A stretch of 26,757 bases of DNA from assembly GCA_026398575.1 (NCBI GenBank), contig JAPLSP010000091.1, forward strand, positions 1 to 26,757. Direction: 5' to 3'. Shown piece by piece: positions 6,812 to 15,993 of the stretch (its first letter is position 1; every line of letters starts with the position of its first letter). Source of the DNA: Candidatus Sumerlaeota bacterium (lineage in GTDB: Bacteria; Sumerlaeota; Sumerlaeia; JADFCT01). A program made the translations under genes and the position numbers. The notes beneath the pieces were generated by a model that was not told the DNA's origin, did not search any database, and was given only the letters and a program-made list of their open reading frames with translations.

Positions 6812-8707
6812 ATGTTCTTGTTTGATTACATAAGTTATTTTCGACCTCACGTCTGGCGCATCGTGTTTGGGATTTTTTTCATGATGTGCGTTGGCTTCTT
6901 CAGCGCGGCGAACCTGATCGCGGCCAAGCCGGTGATCGAGATCATCATTGGCGAAATGACCTACGAGAAATACCAGGAATATTTGGCTAAAAAGCAGGCC
7001 AAGCCGGTCACGACACCCAAGACGGCGTTTGCGCAATGGTGGCGGGATCAGACGCAGCCGCTCAAGGACTGGCGCGACCGGCAGGTGGAAGGCTTTTATG
7101 AGTGGGCATCGAATTCGGCCAATCGCCTGCGCGCCCTGCTTTATGTCTCGATGGTGATTTTCAGTTTCACGCTCATCAAGTGCTTCAGCGAATACTGGTC
7201 CAAATATCTGCTGTCATTCACCCTGTTTACCGTGGGGTTGGGCATCAAGGAGAACTTGTTCGCGCACGTCATGGCGCAGGACGCCGCGTTCTTCCAAGGC
7301 AAGACGACCGGCTTCCTTGAATCGCGCATCAACAGCGACGTCAAAGTGCTCGAACGGCTTTTCGAGGCCCTGATTCGCGAGGCGATTCAGGAACCGATCA
7401 CGATCACGGCGCTCCTGGGGGTTTTGTTCTATCTCAACTGGCAGCTGACGTTGATCGCCCTGGTCGTTTTGCCGATCGCGGGGCTGCCGCTGGCGCATTT
7501 CTCACGCCGTCTGCGCAAGATGACGCGCAAATCGCAAAGAGAAAATGACATGCTCTTTTCGCACGCCGAAGAGGCGCTGCGCAACTACCGCATCGTCAAA
7601 GTCTATCACTCCGAAGAATTCGAGGTCCGCCGCTTCAAGAAGCGGAACGCGAAACTGTTCTACTACTTCTTGAAGCAGCGCGTGGCTTCGTTCTCGCAGT
7701 CGCCGATCATGGAGACGATGGGGATGCTGGGCGCCATCGGCGTGCTGATGTACGGCGGCATGGCGGTCACGGGAACCAAGCCGCTGATGACGGGCAGCGA
7801 TTTCATCATCTATCTCGTCTGCCTGACGCAGTTTTATACGCCCATCCGCAAGCTGGCCAAGATCAACACGCAGTGGCAGGGAGGCAAGGTTTCGGCCGAA
7901 CGCATCCGGGAGATTTTTTCGCTCAAAAGCACGGTGACGGAAAATGAAAACGCGCTGCCGCTCGAACGCATCCAGCGCGGCATCCAGTTCGACCACGTCA
8001 CGTTCTGTTATCATGAAACGCCCGTGCTCGATGACATCACCTTCGAGATTCCGCTGGGCAAAACGGTCGCGATCGTCGGGCGCAGCGGCGCGGGAAAAAC
8101 CTCGCTCGTCAATCTGATACCGCGCCTCTACGACCCGAGCGAAGGCGCCGTCCTGGTGGATGGCCGCTCGGCGACGGACTGCCGGTTGCAGGATTTGCGG
8201 CGGTGCTTCGGGTTTGTCACGCAGGATACGATCCTCTTCAACGACACGGTCACGCGCAACATCGCTTACGCCGAGCGCGAAGCGATTGACATGCGGCGGG
8301 TCGAAGAGGCGGCGCGCCTGGCCCACGCGCATGAGTTCATCCTCGCTCTCGAAGGCGGCCTCGGCTATGAAACCGTGATCGGCCAGGCGGGCCAGCGCCT
8401 GTCGGGCGGCCAGCGCCAGCGGCTGGCGATCGCGCGCGCCATCTACCGCGATCCGCAAATCCTCATCTTCGATGAAGCGACGTCGGCCCTGGACGAGGAG
8501 TCCCAGCGCCACGTTCAGGAGGCGATTGACAATCTGCTGAAGCATCGCACGGCCATCATCATCGCGCACCGGCTCTCCACGATCCGCAACGCGGACATCA
8601 TCATCGTCATGGACAAAGGCAAGATCATCGAAACCGGCAACCACGATGCATTAATGGCTCAGCAAGGCTTGTACTGGAGCTTATACAGCCAGGGAACCAT
8701 TGAATGA
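6812..8707 (+). CDS. ABC exporter, MsbA-like (fused permease and ATPase)
   Basis: The protein has 631 residues with the half-transporter layout of MsbA/lipid flippases. The N-terminal type I exporter membrane domain (to about residue 350) includes typical text such as FFQGKTTGFLESRINSDVK in the first coupling region. The ATPase domain has Walker A GRSGAGKTS (423-431, K429), signature LSGGQ (530-534), Walker B ILIFDEAT with D554-E555, and the switch H586 in IIAHRLSTI. All catalytic parts are present. It is longer than E. coli MsbA (582), mainly through a charged insert of about 60 residues between the first two membrane helices (near 45-110, KKQAKPVTTPK...). The start fits the family (FDYISYFRPHVWRIVFG), but no Shine-Dalgarno site is close. 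The likely substrate is a lipid or lipid A core; this is inferred from family only. Confidence 0.9.
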   Translation: MFLFDYISYFRPHVWRIVFGIFFMMCVGFFSAANLIAAKPVIEIIIGEMTYEKYQEYLAKKQAKPVTTPKTAFAQWWRDQTQPLKDWRDRQVEGFYEWASNSANRLRALLYVSMVIFSFTLIKCFSEYWSKYLLSFTLFTVGLGIKENLFAHVMAQDAAFFQGKTTGFLESRINSDVKVLERLFEALIREAIQEPITITALLGVLFYLNWQLTLIALVVLPIAGLPLAHFSRRLRKMTRKSQRENDMLFSHAEEALRNYRIVKVYHSEEFEVRRFKKRNAKLFYYFLKQRVASFSQSPIMETMGMLGAIGVLMYGGMAVTGTKPLMTGSDFIIYLVCLTQFYTPIRKLAKINTQWQGGKVSAERIREIFSLKSTVTENENALPLERIQRGIQFDHVTFCYHETPVLDDITFEIPLGKTVAIVGRSGAGKTSLVNLIPRLYDPSEGAVLVDGRSATDCRLQDLRRCFGFVTQDTILFNDTVTRNIAYAEREAIDMRRVEEAARLAHAHEFILALEGGLGYETVIGQAGQRLSGGQRQRLAIARAIYRDPQILIFDEATSALDEESQRHVQEAIDNLLKHRTAIIIAHRLSTIRNADIIIVMDKGKIIETGNHDALMAQQGLYWSLYSQGTIE

Positions 8708-8748
8708 TTGCAGAGTAAAAGAACCTTTATGCTAAAGGGATAGCACGA

Positions 8749-10881
8749 ATGCGAATATTCCAAAGCCTCTTCTCGCATGCTTGTATTCAGGCGTTTTTTT
8801 CCATTTGCCTTGCAATCTTATTTTTCGAAGCATCCGCAGCCCTCACTCCCGAAGACGATACGACTCTGACGCTATCTCTGGAGGCGCTTTCTGACGGCTG
8901 GATACAGCCGTCCGTTGACACAGCCAATGCCATCCTGAGCCGTTCTCAATATTCTGCGGAAGACTGGACGGCCTGGTTTGATAAATATTTCAATACCACA
9001 GATCATCCCTTTACTGACGATCTCATGAGTTATCTTGGTTATCCTGTATTCGGCTGGTTCGATGACACGGTGCATCTCAAACTCCAGATAGGCCTTGTGG
9101 GGGCAATCTGGACGAAGGCTACGGTAATTGTTGCTGCGAACAAGGACCAACTTGGAATGGTTTTGCTCCATGACTCTCGCATTCGGCAAAGCGCCTTCAA
9201 CTCACACCTCTTTTTTGCGCGCGTCAGCCAATATGGCATTGTGGAGGTGGATACGCGAAATACGATCTATCAGCGTTATAAGGCTCATATCAGCGCCTAT
9301 CCTCAGTTCTTCAGCGATGCGGCTACGATTGATGTTTATAACCAGCCTTTGATTGCCACTCTTCGCGCGCAGGTTTGGGCCAGTTTCGGAGATACTCTCC
9401 CCCTGACGGAATCCCGAAAGGCTGAAATCGCGCAGACGATCGCTTTGAACGGCAGGTCAGGAAAAAAGCGCGCGATCTGGGACAGGCATGGTGTCCTTGT
9501 AATAGATAACAACCAGCTCGATGACATTCAACTGGATACGAATGCCATGCTCTTGGATGCAATATCGCCCGGCCTGCGCAATCTTCGGTTCATGACGGTT
9601 CGCTATTTCCTTCAGCCGAATTATGAAGGCGCGCCTATTCTTCTCAAAGGTCAAACGGGAAATCTGATCAACTATTACTTCTGGCTAGGCGAAGACCGCG
9701 CATGGCTCAGCTTCGACGGCGCTCCCGGCAGCTGGATTGGCGTCAACAGCGGCCAGGCGGTAACGTGGGACGCATGGAATCACATCGCAGGAACCTATGA
9801 CGGCTCAACGATGAGAATATTCCTGAATGGCGCGGAGACCGGAACGCTCGCCGCTGCGGGCGCGCCGGTCACAACTTCAAGAGAACCCTTGAGAATCGGC
9901 TTTATGCCAGATTTCAATTTCTGGATGCGAGGGACACTGGATGATGTAAAAATTTTCAGCCGGCCTCTTATGCCGCAGGAGATCGCAAGCGAGTATAATT
10001 TACAGCCGATTTCCACATCGAGCCTTGTATGTCACTGGAAGATGGACGAAAGCACTGGAACGCTCGTTGCCAACGCGTCGGGGCTGGGGCATCACGGCGT
10101 GAATACAGGCGCCGTTCCGGTTCCAGGACGAATCAACAATGGTTTGTTTTTCAATGGCTACAATTCCACAGTCGCCGTAGATGATCGTAATGACCTGCGC
10201 TTAGACGGTTCTTTGACGGTTGAAGCCTGGGTCTATATGGCCAATGAATGGCCGATAGTGTATTGCGGATCGTCTGGCATGGTCAATACCTTCGAGTGCA
10301 AGGTCGGCGCAGCGCTGGAGAATTCATTCCCTGATGATATCGCGCCACGCATCGTTGACATCTTTTGCATAGGCAACAACCATGAGTTCAACCATATAGT
10401 GGACGCATACACCGTCTGGCGCAATCCTGCCTTGAACGCGCGCGAAAAGCAGCTGATTGCACAAGCGGGCGCGGTTCCTTTGCAATACTTGCGCAGCATG
10501 TGCGTCAAATCCGATGGGACTTCGGTCTTCCCCGATGCGCCTCAAGAATTTTTCGCCAGCCTATCCAACGAATATTTCACAGATTCATGGCATACCTTGG
10601 ACTTGGCGCTCGCGCGCTTCGCGCGCGAATATAAGGAGCCGATCAATCAATTCCTGTTCTTCGCGGACATTTACTCGCAGGGCGGAGGCGTGACGAAAGT
10701 CTATACGATTGATTCCGTCGGCCATATAACAACGAACAGCGCTCAGATCGGACGGGATGCGCAAGGGCGCATCAACCGTTTGACCCGCGGTTCCCGGACT
10801 TATCACTTTGCCCTTGACGATTCTGGAAATGTGACCAGCTGGACGCTGGCCGCAAATTCGCCAGCCTGGCGTCTATACTAG
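8749..10881 (+). CDS. Secreted LamG-domain protein with HExxH metallopeptidase motif
   Basis: The protein has 710 residues. Residues 1-30 are a signal peptide ending ASA. Residues 31-287 match no family I recognise. Residues 288-417 are the C-terminal half of a LamG/concanavalin jelly roll (GAPILLKGQTG, WNHIAGTYDGSTMRIFLNG, TLDDVKIFSRPLMPQEIASEYN). Residues 426-500 are the N-terminal half of such a domain (LVCHWKMDESTG, GRINNGLFFNG, SLTVEAWVY). The order is therefore reversed relative to a normal single domain. Residues 501-710 include H545-E-F-N-H549, a zincin HExxH motif, and a downstream E600-F-F-A...N-E608-Y-F that could give the third zinc ligand, as in gluzincins. The start has AAAGGG nine bases upstream. 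It is probably an exported zinc peptidase or binding protein; the peptidase call is motif-based. Confidence 0.75.
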   Translation: MRIFQSLFSHACIQAFFSICLAILFFEASAALTPEDDTTLTLSLEALSDGWIQPSVDTANAILSRSQYSAEDWTAWFDKYFNTTDHPFTDDLMSYLGYPVFGWFDDTVHLKLQIGLVGAIWTKATVIVAANKDQLGMVLLHDSRIRQSAFNSHLFFARVSQYGIVEVDTRNTIYQRYKAHISAYPQFFSDAATIDVYNQPLIATLRAQVWASFGDTLPLTESRKAEIAQTIALNGRSGKKRAIWDRHGVLVIDNNQLDDIQLDTNAMLLDAISPGLRNLRFMTVRYFLQPNYEGAPILLKGQTGNLINYYFWLGEDRAWLSFDGAPGSWIGVNSGQAVTWDAWNHIAGTYDGSTMRIFLNGAETGTLAAAGAPVTTSREPLRIGFMPDFNFWMRGTLDDVKIFSRPLMPQEIASEYNLQPISTSSLVCHWKMDESTGTLVANASGLGHHGVNTGAVPVPGRINNGLFFNGYNSTVAVDDRNDLRLDGSLTVEAWVYMANEWPIVYCGSSGMVNTFECKVGAALENSFPDDIAPRIVDIFCIGNNHEFNHIVDAYTVWRNPALNAREKQLIAQAGAVPLQYLRSMCVKSDGTSVFPDAPQEFFASLSNEYFTDSWHTLDLALARFAREYKEPINQFLFFADIYSQGGGVTKVYTIDSVGHITTNSAQIGRDAQGRINRLTRGSRTYHFALDDSGNVTSWTLAANSPAWRLY

Positions 10882-10907
10882 CAGGTGAATAGCTTGCTTG
10901 AGGTGGC

Positions 10908-10936
10908 TTGCTTTTGCATGAAAATTTGCCTATATT
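10908..10936 (+). promoter_or_regulatory. Candidate promoter upstream of the AAA-nuclease gene
   Basis: TTGCTT (10908-10913) and TATATT (10931-10936) are separated by exactly 17 bases in the 155-bp gap before the ATPase-nuclease gene. This implies that the gene is transcribed independently of the LamG gene upstream. Confidence 0.4.
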
Positions 10937-11036
10937 CGCGCAAGCGCGGTTGGGATGGCATTTCGGAGCCCTTGCAGCTAGGGAACCATAGACTGAAAAT
11001 CGGCATCTAAAATATTCTTCAGCGAGGTTTGTTTCC

Positions 11037-12605
11037 ATGAAACGCTTCTTCAATGTGGCCGGACCGTGCGTGCCGGGAGAGCATTATATGCTTCCCGCGC
11101 AGGCGCGTTGCGCCGATTTGATGCCGCTCGTTGAGCAAAAAGCCTATTTCTGTATCCATGCTCCGCGTCAGACGGGCAAGACGACGATGATACAGGATTT
11201 CGTCCGGACTTTGAACGCGAGCGGCAGGCACTATGCGCTTTATGCCACTCTCGAAACCGCGAACGTATGCGAGACGGTCGTCGAGGGCGCGCGGACGATC
11301 ATGGGAATTCTTCGCATGATGATGAATGTCTATCATCCCGCGCTTCGAAATCTGAAATTCGGGCAAGACGCGGATTATTCCGATCCGGAGAACGTTGTGC
11401 TCAACGCGCTGACAGATGCGTGCGCGCGTTTGGATCGGCCACTGGTTATCATGTTCGACGAAGCGGACTCGCTCAAAGGCCCGGTGTTGATTTCCTTTTT
11501 GCGGCAGCTGCGCAGCGGGTACATCAATCGCGCCATGTCGCCCTTTGTTCATTCCATTGCCCTCGTCGGAATGCGAAATTTGCGTGACTACAAGGGAAAG
11601 ATTCGCGACGATTCCGCAACGATGGGGAGCGCCAGCCCATTCAATATTGTCACTGAGGCGCTGACCATTCGCAACTTCATGCGCGAGGAGATTGCAGCCC
11701 TCTACGCTCAGCACGCTGAGGACACGGGACAGGTTTTTTCGGAGGACGTCGTTGACGAGGCATGGCGCCTCACCTGCGGACAGCCCTATCTTGTCAATGC
11801 CCTTGCGAAAGAGACGGTAGAGAAAATCCTCGGTCGTGATGTCACTCGCGCAATCAAGAAGGAACATATCGAGCAGGCTGCGCAAAACCTGATCATGAAC
11901 CGCGTGACGCACATTGACAGCCTCATGGAGCGCCTCAGGGAGGAGCGTGTGCGCCGCATCATCGAGCCGGTCATCACCGGCGCCGATCGGGAAATTGACA
12001 CGCTCGACAATGATTACCAATACGTTCTGGATTTGGGCCTTATCAAGCGCGAGCGCGGCGAGATCATGCCGGCCAATCCCATCTATGGCGAAGTCATCGT
12101 GCGCACGCTCAACAACAAAATCCAAAACGACTTGGAAGAAGGCAAGTATCCGTATCTGCCCCCGCGCTACATCGAGGGCGACCGGTTCGACATGAGCAAG
12201 TGCCTGAAGGACTTCCAGCAGTTCTGGCGCGAGCACAGCGCGATCTGGACCCAGATGCCGCGCTATCAGGAAGCCGCGCCGCACCTGATCCTGGCGGCTT
12301 TTTTGCAGAACTCGATCAACTCGCGCGGATCGCTGGACCGCGAATACGCCTCCGGGCGCGGACGGATGGACTTGTGCGTATGGTTTCTGAACAGGCCCTA
12401 TCCCGTCGAGTTGAAAATCCGCCGGAGCGAATCCGATCTCGACAAGGGCATCGAACAGCTAAACCGCTACATGGATACCGTGGGAACGCGCGAAGGCTGG
12501 CTGCTCCTCTTCGATCAACGTCCTGAGATTTCATGGGAAGAGAAAATTTACTGGCGGACACGCGACCTTCCCGGCGACGCCGTTGTGCATTGCGCGGGAT
12601 GCTGA
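11037..12605 (+). CDS. AAA-like ATPase fused to a C-terminal PD-(D/E)XK nuclease domain
   Basis: The protein has 522 residues. The N-terminal STAND/AAA-like ATPase has Walker A PRQTGKTT (K48) and Walker B LVIMFDEADSL (D141, E142). A conserved middle region follows (VTEALTIRNFMREEIAALY, then a winged-helix-like CGQPYLVNALAKE), as in the 'AAA-like domain' family used by many mobile or defence-associated ATPases. The C-terminus has GRGRMDLCVWF...YPVELKI, giving D445...E458-x-K460, the catalytic signature of PD-(D/E)XK nucleases, followed by QLNRYMD. GAGG lies nine bases before the start. It probably senses or remodels a substrate and cuts DNA; such genes occur in large paralogous families in some phyla, so a selfish or housekeeping role is also possible. 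It directly precedes the ATPase/DUF4276 pair. Confidence 0.82.
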   Translation: MKRFFNVAGPCVPGEHYMLPAQARCADLMPLVEQKAYFCIHAPRQTGKTTMIQDFVRTLNASGRHYALYATLETANVCETVVEGARTIMGILRMMMNVYHPALRNLKFGQDADYSDPENVVLNALTDACARLDRPLVIMFDEADSLKGPVLISFLRQLRSGYINRAMSPFVHSIALVGMRNLRDYKGKIRDDSATMGSASPFNIVTEALTIRNFMREEIAALYAQHAEDTGQVFSEDVVDEAWRLTCGQPYLVNALAKETVEKILGRDVTRAIKKEHIEQAAQNLIMNRVTHIDSLMERLREERVRRIIEPVITGADREIDTLDNDYQYVLDLGLIKRERGEIMPANPIYGEVIVRTLNNKIQNDLEEGKYPYLPPRYIEGDRFDMSKCLKDFQQFWREHSAIWTQMPRYQEAAPHLILAAFLQNSINSRGSLDREYASGRGRMDLCVWFLNRPYPVELKIRRSESDLDKGIEQLNRYMDTVGTREGWLLLFDQRPEISWEEKIYWRTRDLPGDAVVHCAGC

Positions 12606-12616
12606 AATATGAGCTA

Positions 12617-12644
12617 TTGTTATTTCGAATGAAACAGCGATAAT
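12617..12644 (+). promoter_or_regulatory. Candidate promoter of the ATPase/DUF4276 pair
   Basis: TTGTTA (12617-12622) and GATAAT (12639-12644) are separated by 16 bases, directly upstream of the ATPase gene and after the stop codon of the nuclease fusion. The 61-bp gap is AT-rich, in contrast with the flanking gene upstream. Confidence 0.42.
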
Positions 12645-12666
12645 TTTATGCAAGGGAGCCTGTCAA

Positions 12667-13824
12667 ATGGATCGCATGACTCGGTTGAAGATAAGCGGTT
12701 TCCGCCGTCTTCATAATCTCGATCTTGAAATCAAACCTTTGAATGTCCTGATTGGCGCAAACGGCGTGGGCAAGTCCTCATTGCTGGACGCGATCTCGCT
12801 GCTATCATCATGTGTGGAAGGGAAAATGAATGACCAAATTATTGCGATGGGCGGAATCTCGAACTTACTCACCAGCAACGGAACCGACACTCTGTCACTA
12901 GCTTTCAATGCCATTAGTGAAAGCGATAAAGAGAAAAAAAGCACTCCAATTGAATATAGCCTTCACCTTAAATCGCAGGATTCTTCTTATGTGATCTTTC
13001 AGGAAAATCTGGCTGATCGCAATGCAAAATGCTCGAGAAACAATGGCGTTCTTAACGTATCAAGTACTAGAACCAATCCACCAAAAAGATTCAGGGTTAA
13101 TAATTCCGCATCATTATTATCTTCTAGGTATCCTGAAGGAGAGCTTGTTGCCATGCTGGATCGTGTGAGGATGCTGCTCTATCCCGTGGCACTATATCAT
13201 ACGCTGAACATTGATCCTCGCGCTCCCATTCGACTGCCGCAGCAAATTTCCCCCTCAACTTCACCCGGAAAAGATGGAGAAACCTTGCTTTCTTTTTTGT
13301 ATAATCTTAGAGAATCCGATCCGGACCGCTATGAATTGCTGGAGGACACGTTGCATGCAGCTTATCCGGGTTTTGCCGGTTTGGGTTTCCCATCCGTCGC
13401 CGCCGGCATGGTTGCGATGACGTGGAAGGAAAAGAGCTTCTCAACACCATTCTATATCAATCAGCTCTCCGAGGGCACTCTTCGCTTTCTCTGGCTCGCG
13501 GCACTATTGGCCAGTCCTAACCTTGCTCCTATCACCATGATTGATGAGCCAGAAGTCAGTTTGCATCCAGAATTGCTAAGCTTGCTTGTGCATTTGCTTC
13601 GTGAGGCTTCTTCAGGAACGACATTATTCGTGGCCACGCATTCGGATAGTTTGGTTCGCTTCCTGAAACCCGAAGAAGTCATTGTAATGGATCTGCATGA
13701 GGACGGAATTGCCAGCGCGACACGGGCGGACACGTTCGATTTGGAGGAATGGCTCAAAGACTATTCGCTTGAAGAGATTTGGCATAAAGGGCTGATCGGA
13801 GGGCGCTCATGCGAATCGTGCTGA
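12667..13824 (+). CDS. ABC-type AAA ATPase (AAA_21/AAA_15, RecF/SMC-like), defence-associated
   Basis: The protein has 385 residues. It begins with the classic RecF/OLD-type opening, LKISGFRRLHNLDLEIKPLN. Walker A is GANGVGKSS (K36), an ABC-like signature region is LSEGTLRFLWLAALL, Walker B is MIDEPEVSLHP (D293, E294), and the switch His is H325 in ATHSDSL. The middle (about 60-230) is less conserved. There is no fused TOPRIM domain; the next gene, which overlaps by 16 bases, supplies a TOPRIM-like protein, so the pair resembles an OLD nuclease split in two. GGAG lies eight bases before the start. Base composition is visibly more AT-rich than in the neighbours, suggesting horizontal acquisition. 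A role in phage or plasmid defence is inferred from family context. Confidence 0.85.
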   Translation: MDRMTRLKISGFRRLHNLDLEIKPLNVLIGANGVGKSSLLDAISLLSSCVEGKMNDQIIAMGGISNLLTSNGTDTLSLAFNAISESDKEKKSTPIEYSLHLKSQDSSYVIFQENLADRNAKCSRNNGVLNVSSTRTNPPKRFRVNNSASLLSSRYPEGELVAMLDRVRMLLYPVALYHTLNIDPRAPIRLPQQISPSTSPGKDGETLLSFLYNLRESDPDRYELLEDTLHAAYPGFAGLGFPSVAAGMVAMTWKEKSFSTPFYINQLSEGTLRFLWLAALLASPNLAPITMIDEPEVSLHPELLSLLVHLLREASSGTTLFVATHSDSLVRFLKPEEVIVMDLHEDGIASATRADTFDLEEWLKDYSLEEIWHKGLIGGRSCESC

Positions 13825-14417
13825 TGATCGAAGGCCAAACCGAACAAGCCTTCATGTGGAGTCTTCGCGCCTTCCTCAAAACACGCATCTCCGGCGGTAT
13901 GCCTAAATTGGATCCCAAGCCCTACCATTGCCGAATACCCAAGGGCGAAAAATTGCGTGAAGAGGTTAGACGTTTCTTAAAAGATCGCAAAAATCCAGCG
14001 GACGCAGTAATCGCCTTGACGGATGTCTATACCGGAACGCGGGAATTCAACAACGCCGCCGATGCGAAGAACAAGATGCGCGCGTGGGTAGGAAATGAGC
14101 CATCATTTTTCCCTCATGCCGCGCAATACGAATTCGAGGCATGGCTGTTGCCATTTTGGAAGGCGATGCAGCGGATGAGCGGAGGTAACACAGCCGTGCC
14201 GGGGCCGAAGCCAGAAAATGTGAATCATGAACGGCCGCCTTCTCATAGAATCGCTGACTTATTTCGACGGGGGAAGAAACGCGATTATTCAAAAGTAAGA
14301 GACGCCCCGAATATTCTGACGGCCGATAGAATCCTTGAAGCCGCGCAACAATGCAGCGAATTGAAGGCTTTGCTGAATACAATCTTAAGGCTCTGTAGAG
14401 GCGAACTGATACCCTGA
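13809..14417 (+). CDS. DUF4276 family protein (TOPRIM-like), partner of the ATPase
   Basis: The protein has 202 residues and carries the DUF4276 hallmarks: N-terminal IEGQTEQAF (E8), VIALTDVYTG (D72) at the second strand, and YEFEAWLL (107-114), which matches the conserved 'HEFEALLF' motif of that family. The fold is thought to be TOPRIM-like, with the N-terminal Glu and the Asp as metal ligands, and members are usually encoded next to AAA_21/AAA_15 ATPases. The gene overlaps the ATPase gene by 16 bases and has GGAGG six bases before its ATG, so the two are translationally coupled. The C-terminus (after about 150) is basic and helical. By analogy to OLD and RloB/AbiL-type pairs it would be the nuclease component; activity is not shown by the sequence. 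Confidence 0.78.
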   Translation: MRIVLMIEGQTEQAFMWSLRAFLKTRISGGMPKLDPKPYHCRIPKGEKLREEVRRFLKDRKNPADAVIALTDVYTGTREFNNAADAKNKMRAWVGNEPSFFPHAAQYEFEAWLLPFWKAMQRMSGGNTAVPGPKPENVNHERPPSHRIADLFRRGKKRDYSKVRDAPNILTADRILEAAQQCSELKALLNTILRLCRGELIP

Positions 14418-14472
14418 ATTCATGACTTTAATTTCACTAATAGCCTGAAAGCCAGGGAAGGCAGGGAATCCC

Positions 14473-15987
14473 ATGAATAATCCAATCCTTGTCATCTTTG
14501 GCGCGTCGGGGGACTTGACGGCGCGCAAGATCATGCCGGCGCTGTATAATTTATGGCGTGGCGGGCATCTGCCTGAAAAATGGGCGATTGTAGGCGTGGC
14601 GCGGCGCGAAAAATGTGACGCCAAATTCCGGGCGGAGATGTTCGACGCCTGCGTGAAAAATTCAAGGCTGCAACCCGTCGAACGCAGTCAATTCGACATC
14701 TTCGCCGCGCGCGTTTTTTATCACGTTCTCGATATTGAAAACAAAGACGGCTATGGCGCGCTGCGCGAGCGGCTCGAACAAATCGAAACGGCGCAGGGCT
14801 TGGGCGGCGCGCGGATATACTATCTCGCAACGTTGCCCAGCCAGTTCGGACCCGCCGTGGAATTCCTCAGCGGCGCCGGCCTGATTCGTCCGCCGGACAA
14901 TCCTGCCTTTACGCGCGTCGTCATCGAGAAGCCGTTCGGGATCAACCTCGCGAGCGCCCGGGCGCTCAACCGCCGCCTGCTATCGCTTCTGGATGAAAGC
15001 CAGATCTATCGGATTGACCACTACCTGGGCAAGGATACGGTGCAGAACATCCTGTCGTTCCGATTCGGCAACGCCATCTTCGAGCCGCTGTTCAACAGCC
15101 ACTACGTGGATCACATCCAGATCACCGCGGCCGAAACACAGGGTATCGAAGCCGGGCGCGGCGCCTACTATGACCGCGCAGGCGTCATGCGGGACATGAT
15201 ACAGAATCATCTGATGCAGTTGCTGTCGTTCGTGGCGATGGAGCCGCCGGCCGCGTGGGGAGCGAAGGAAATCCGCGACGAGAAGGTCAAGGTGATCCGC
15301 GCGCTGACGCCGCGCAAGGTGGATAGTTATTTGGATACCTGGGCCGCGCGCGGACAATACGGACCCGGCCAGGCGGAAGGACAGAACGCCAAGGCGTATC
15401 GCGAGGAAGATCGCATATCGCCGCAATCGGCGACGCCGACGTATGTGGCTTTGCGCGTGGGGGTGGATAACTGGCGCTGGGCAGGCGTGCCGTTTCTCCT
15501 GCGTTCGGGCAAGCGCCTCGGGCAAAGGCTCACGCAGATCGCCGTCGTCTTCAAGTCCCCGCCGTTGCAGCTGTTCCGCACGATCGAATGCGAAGGCGAC
15601 ATTTGCCAGGTCATCAGCGCCCGGCCCAACGCGCTGATCTTCCGCATTCAGCCGGATGAGCGGATATCGCTGCGCCTTTCGGTCAAGCGGCCTGGCATGG
15701 CGCTGGACTTGCACCCGGTCGAGATGGACTTCAAATACAAGGAAGGCTTCAGCGTTGCGATGCCCGAGGCGTATGAGCATCTGCTGCTGGATGTGCTGAA
15801 GGGCGATTCAACGCTCTTCATGCGCGCGGATGAGATCGAAAGCGCGTGGGAATTTATCACGCCGATTCTGGACGCCTGGGAAGCGCAGCCGCCCCAGGAT
15901 TTCCCCAACTACGCGGCGGGAACATGGGGCCCGGCCTCGGCCGACTGTCTGTTCCGCCAGCCGGGTCAGGCGTGGATGAACAAATGA
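14473..15987 (+). CDS. zwf: Glucose-6-phosphate 1-dehydrogenase
   Basis: The protein has 504 residues, the usual length for the enzyme. It catalyses NADP(+)-dependent oxidation of glucose 6-phosphate to 6-phosphogluconolactone, the entry to the oxidative pentose phosphate and Entner-Doudoroff pathways, in the cytosol. The nucleotide-binding motif is GASGDLTARK at residues 10-19. The signature active-site motif RIDHYLGKD contains H183 and K187, and H246 in QNHLMQLL corresponds to the catalytic base. EKPFG is also present. GGGAA lies close upstream of the ATG. No pgl or gnd gene is adjacent. It is a housekeeping gene directly after the accessory ATPase cluster, which suggests that the cluster's right boundary lies in the 55-bp gap at 14418-14472. 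Confidence 0.97.
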   Translation: MNNPILVIFGASGDLTARKIMPALYNLWRGGHLPEKWAIVGVARREKCDAKFRAEMFDACVKNSRLQPVERSQFDIFAARVFYHVLDIENKDGYGALRERLEQIETAQGLGGARIYYLATLPSQFGPAVEFLSGAGLIRPPDNPAFTRVVIEKPFGINLASARALNRRLLSLLDESQIYRIDHYLGKDTVQNILSFRFGNAIFEPLFNSHYVDHIQITAAETQGIEAGRGAYYDRAGVMRDMIQNHLMQLLSFVAMEPPAAWGAKEIRDEKVKVIRALTPRKVDSYLDTWAARGQYGPGQAEGQNAKAYREEDRISPQSATPTYVALRVGVDNWRWAGVPFLLRSGKRLGQRLTQIAVVFKSPPLQLFRTIECEGDICQVISARPNALIFRIQPDERISLRLSVKRPGMALDLHPVEMDFKYKEGFSVAMPEAYEHLLLDVLKGDSTLFMRADEIESAWEFITPILDAWEAQPPQDFPNYAAGTWGPASADCLFRQPGQAWMNK

Positions 15988-15993
15988 GGTTCG

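Noticed and set aside
11019..12284. Minus-strand ORF of 421 codons
   Set aside because: It is antisense to the ATPase-nuclease gene, which has intact Walker and PD-(D/E)XK motifs. The 404-codon ORF at 3955-5169 and the 380-codon ORF at 7502-8644 are rejected on the same grounds.
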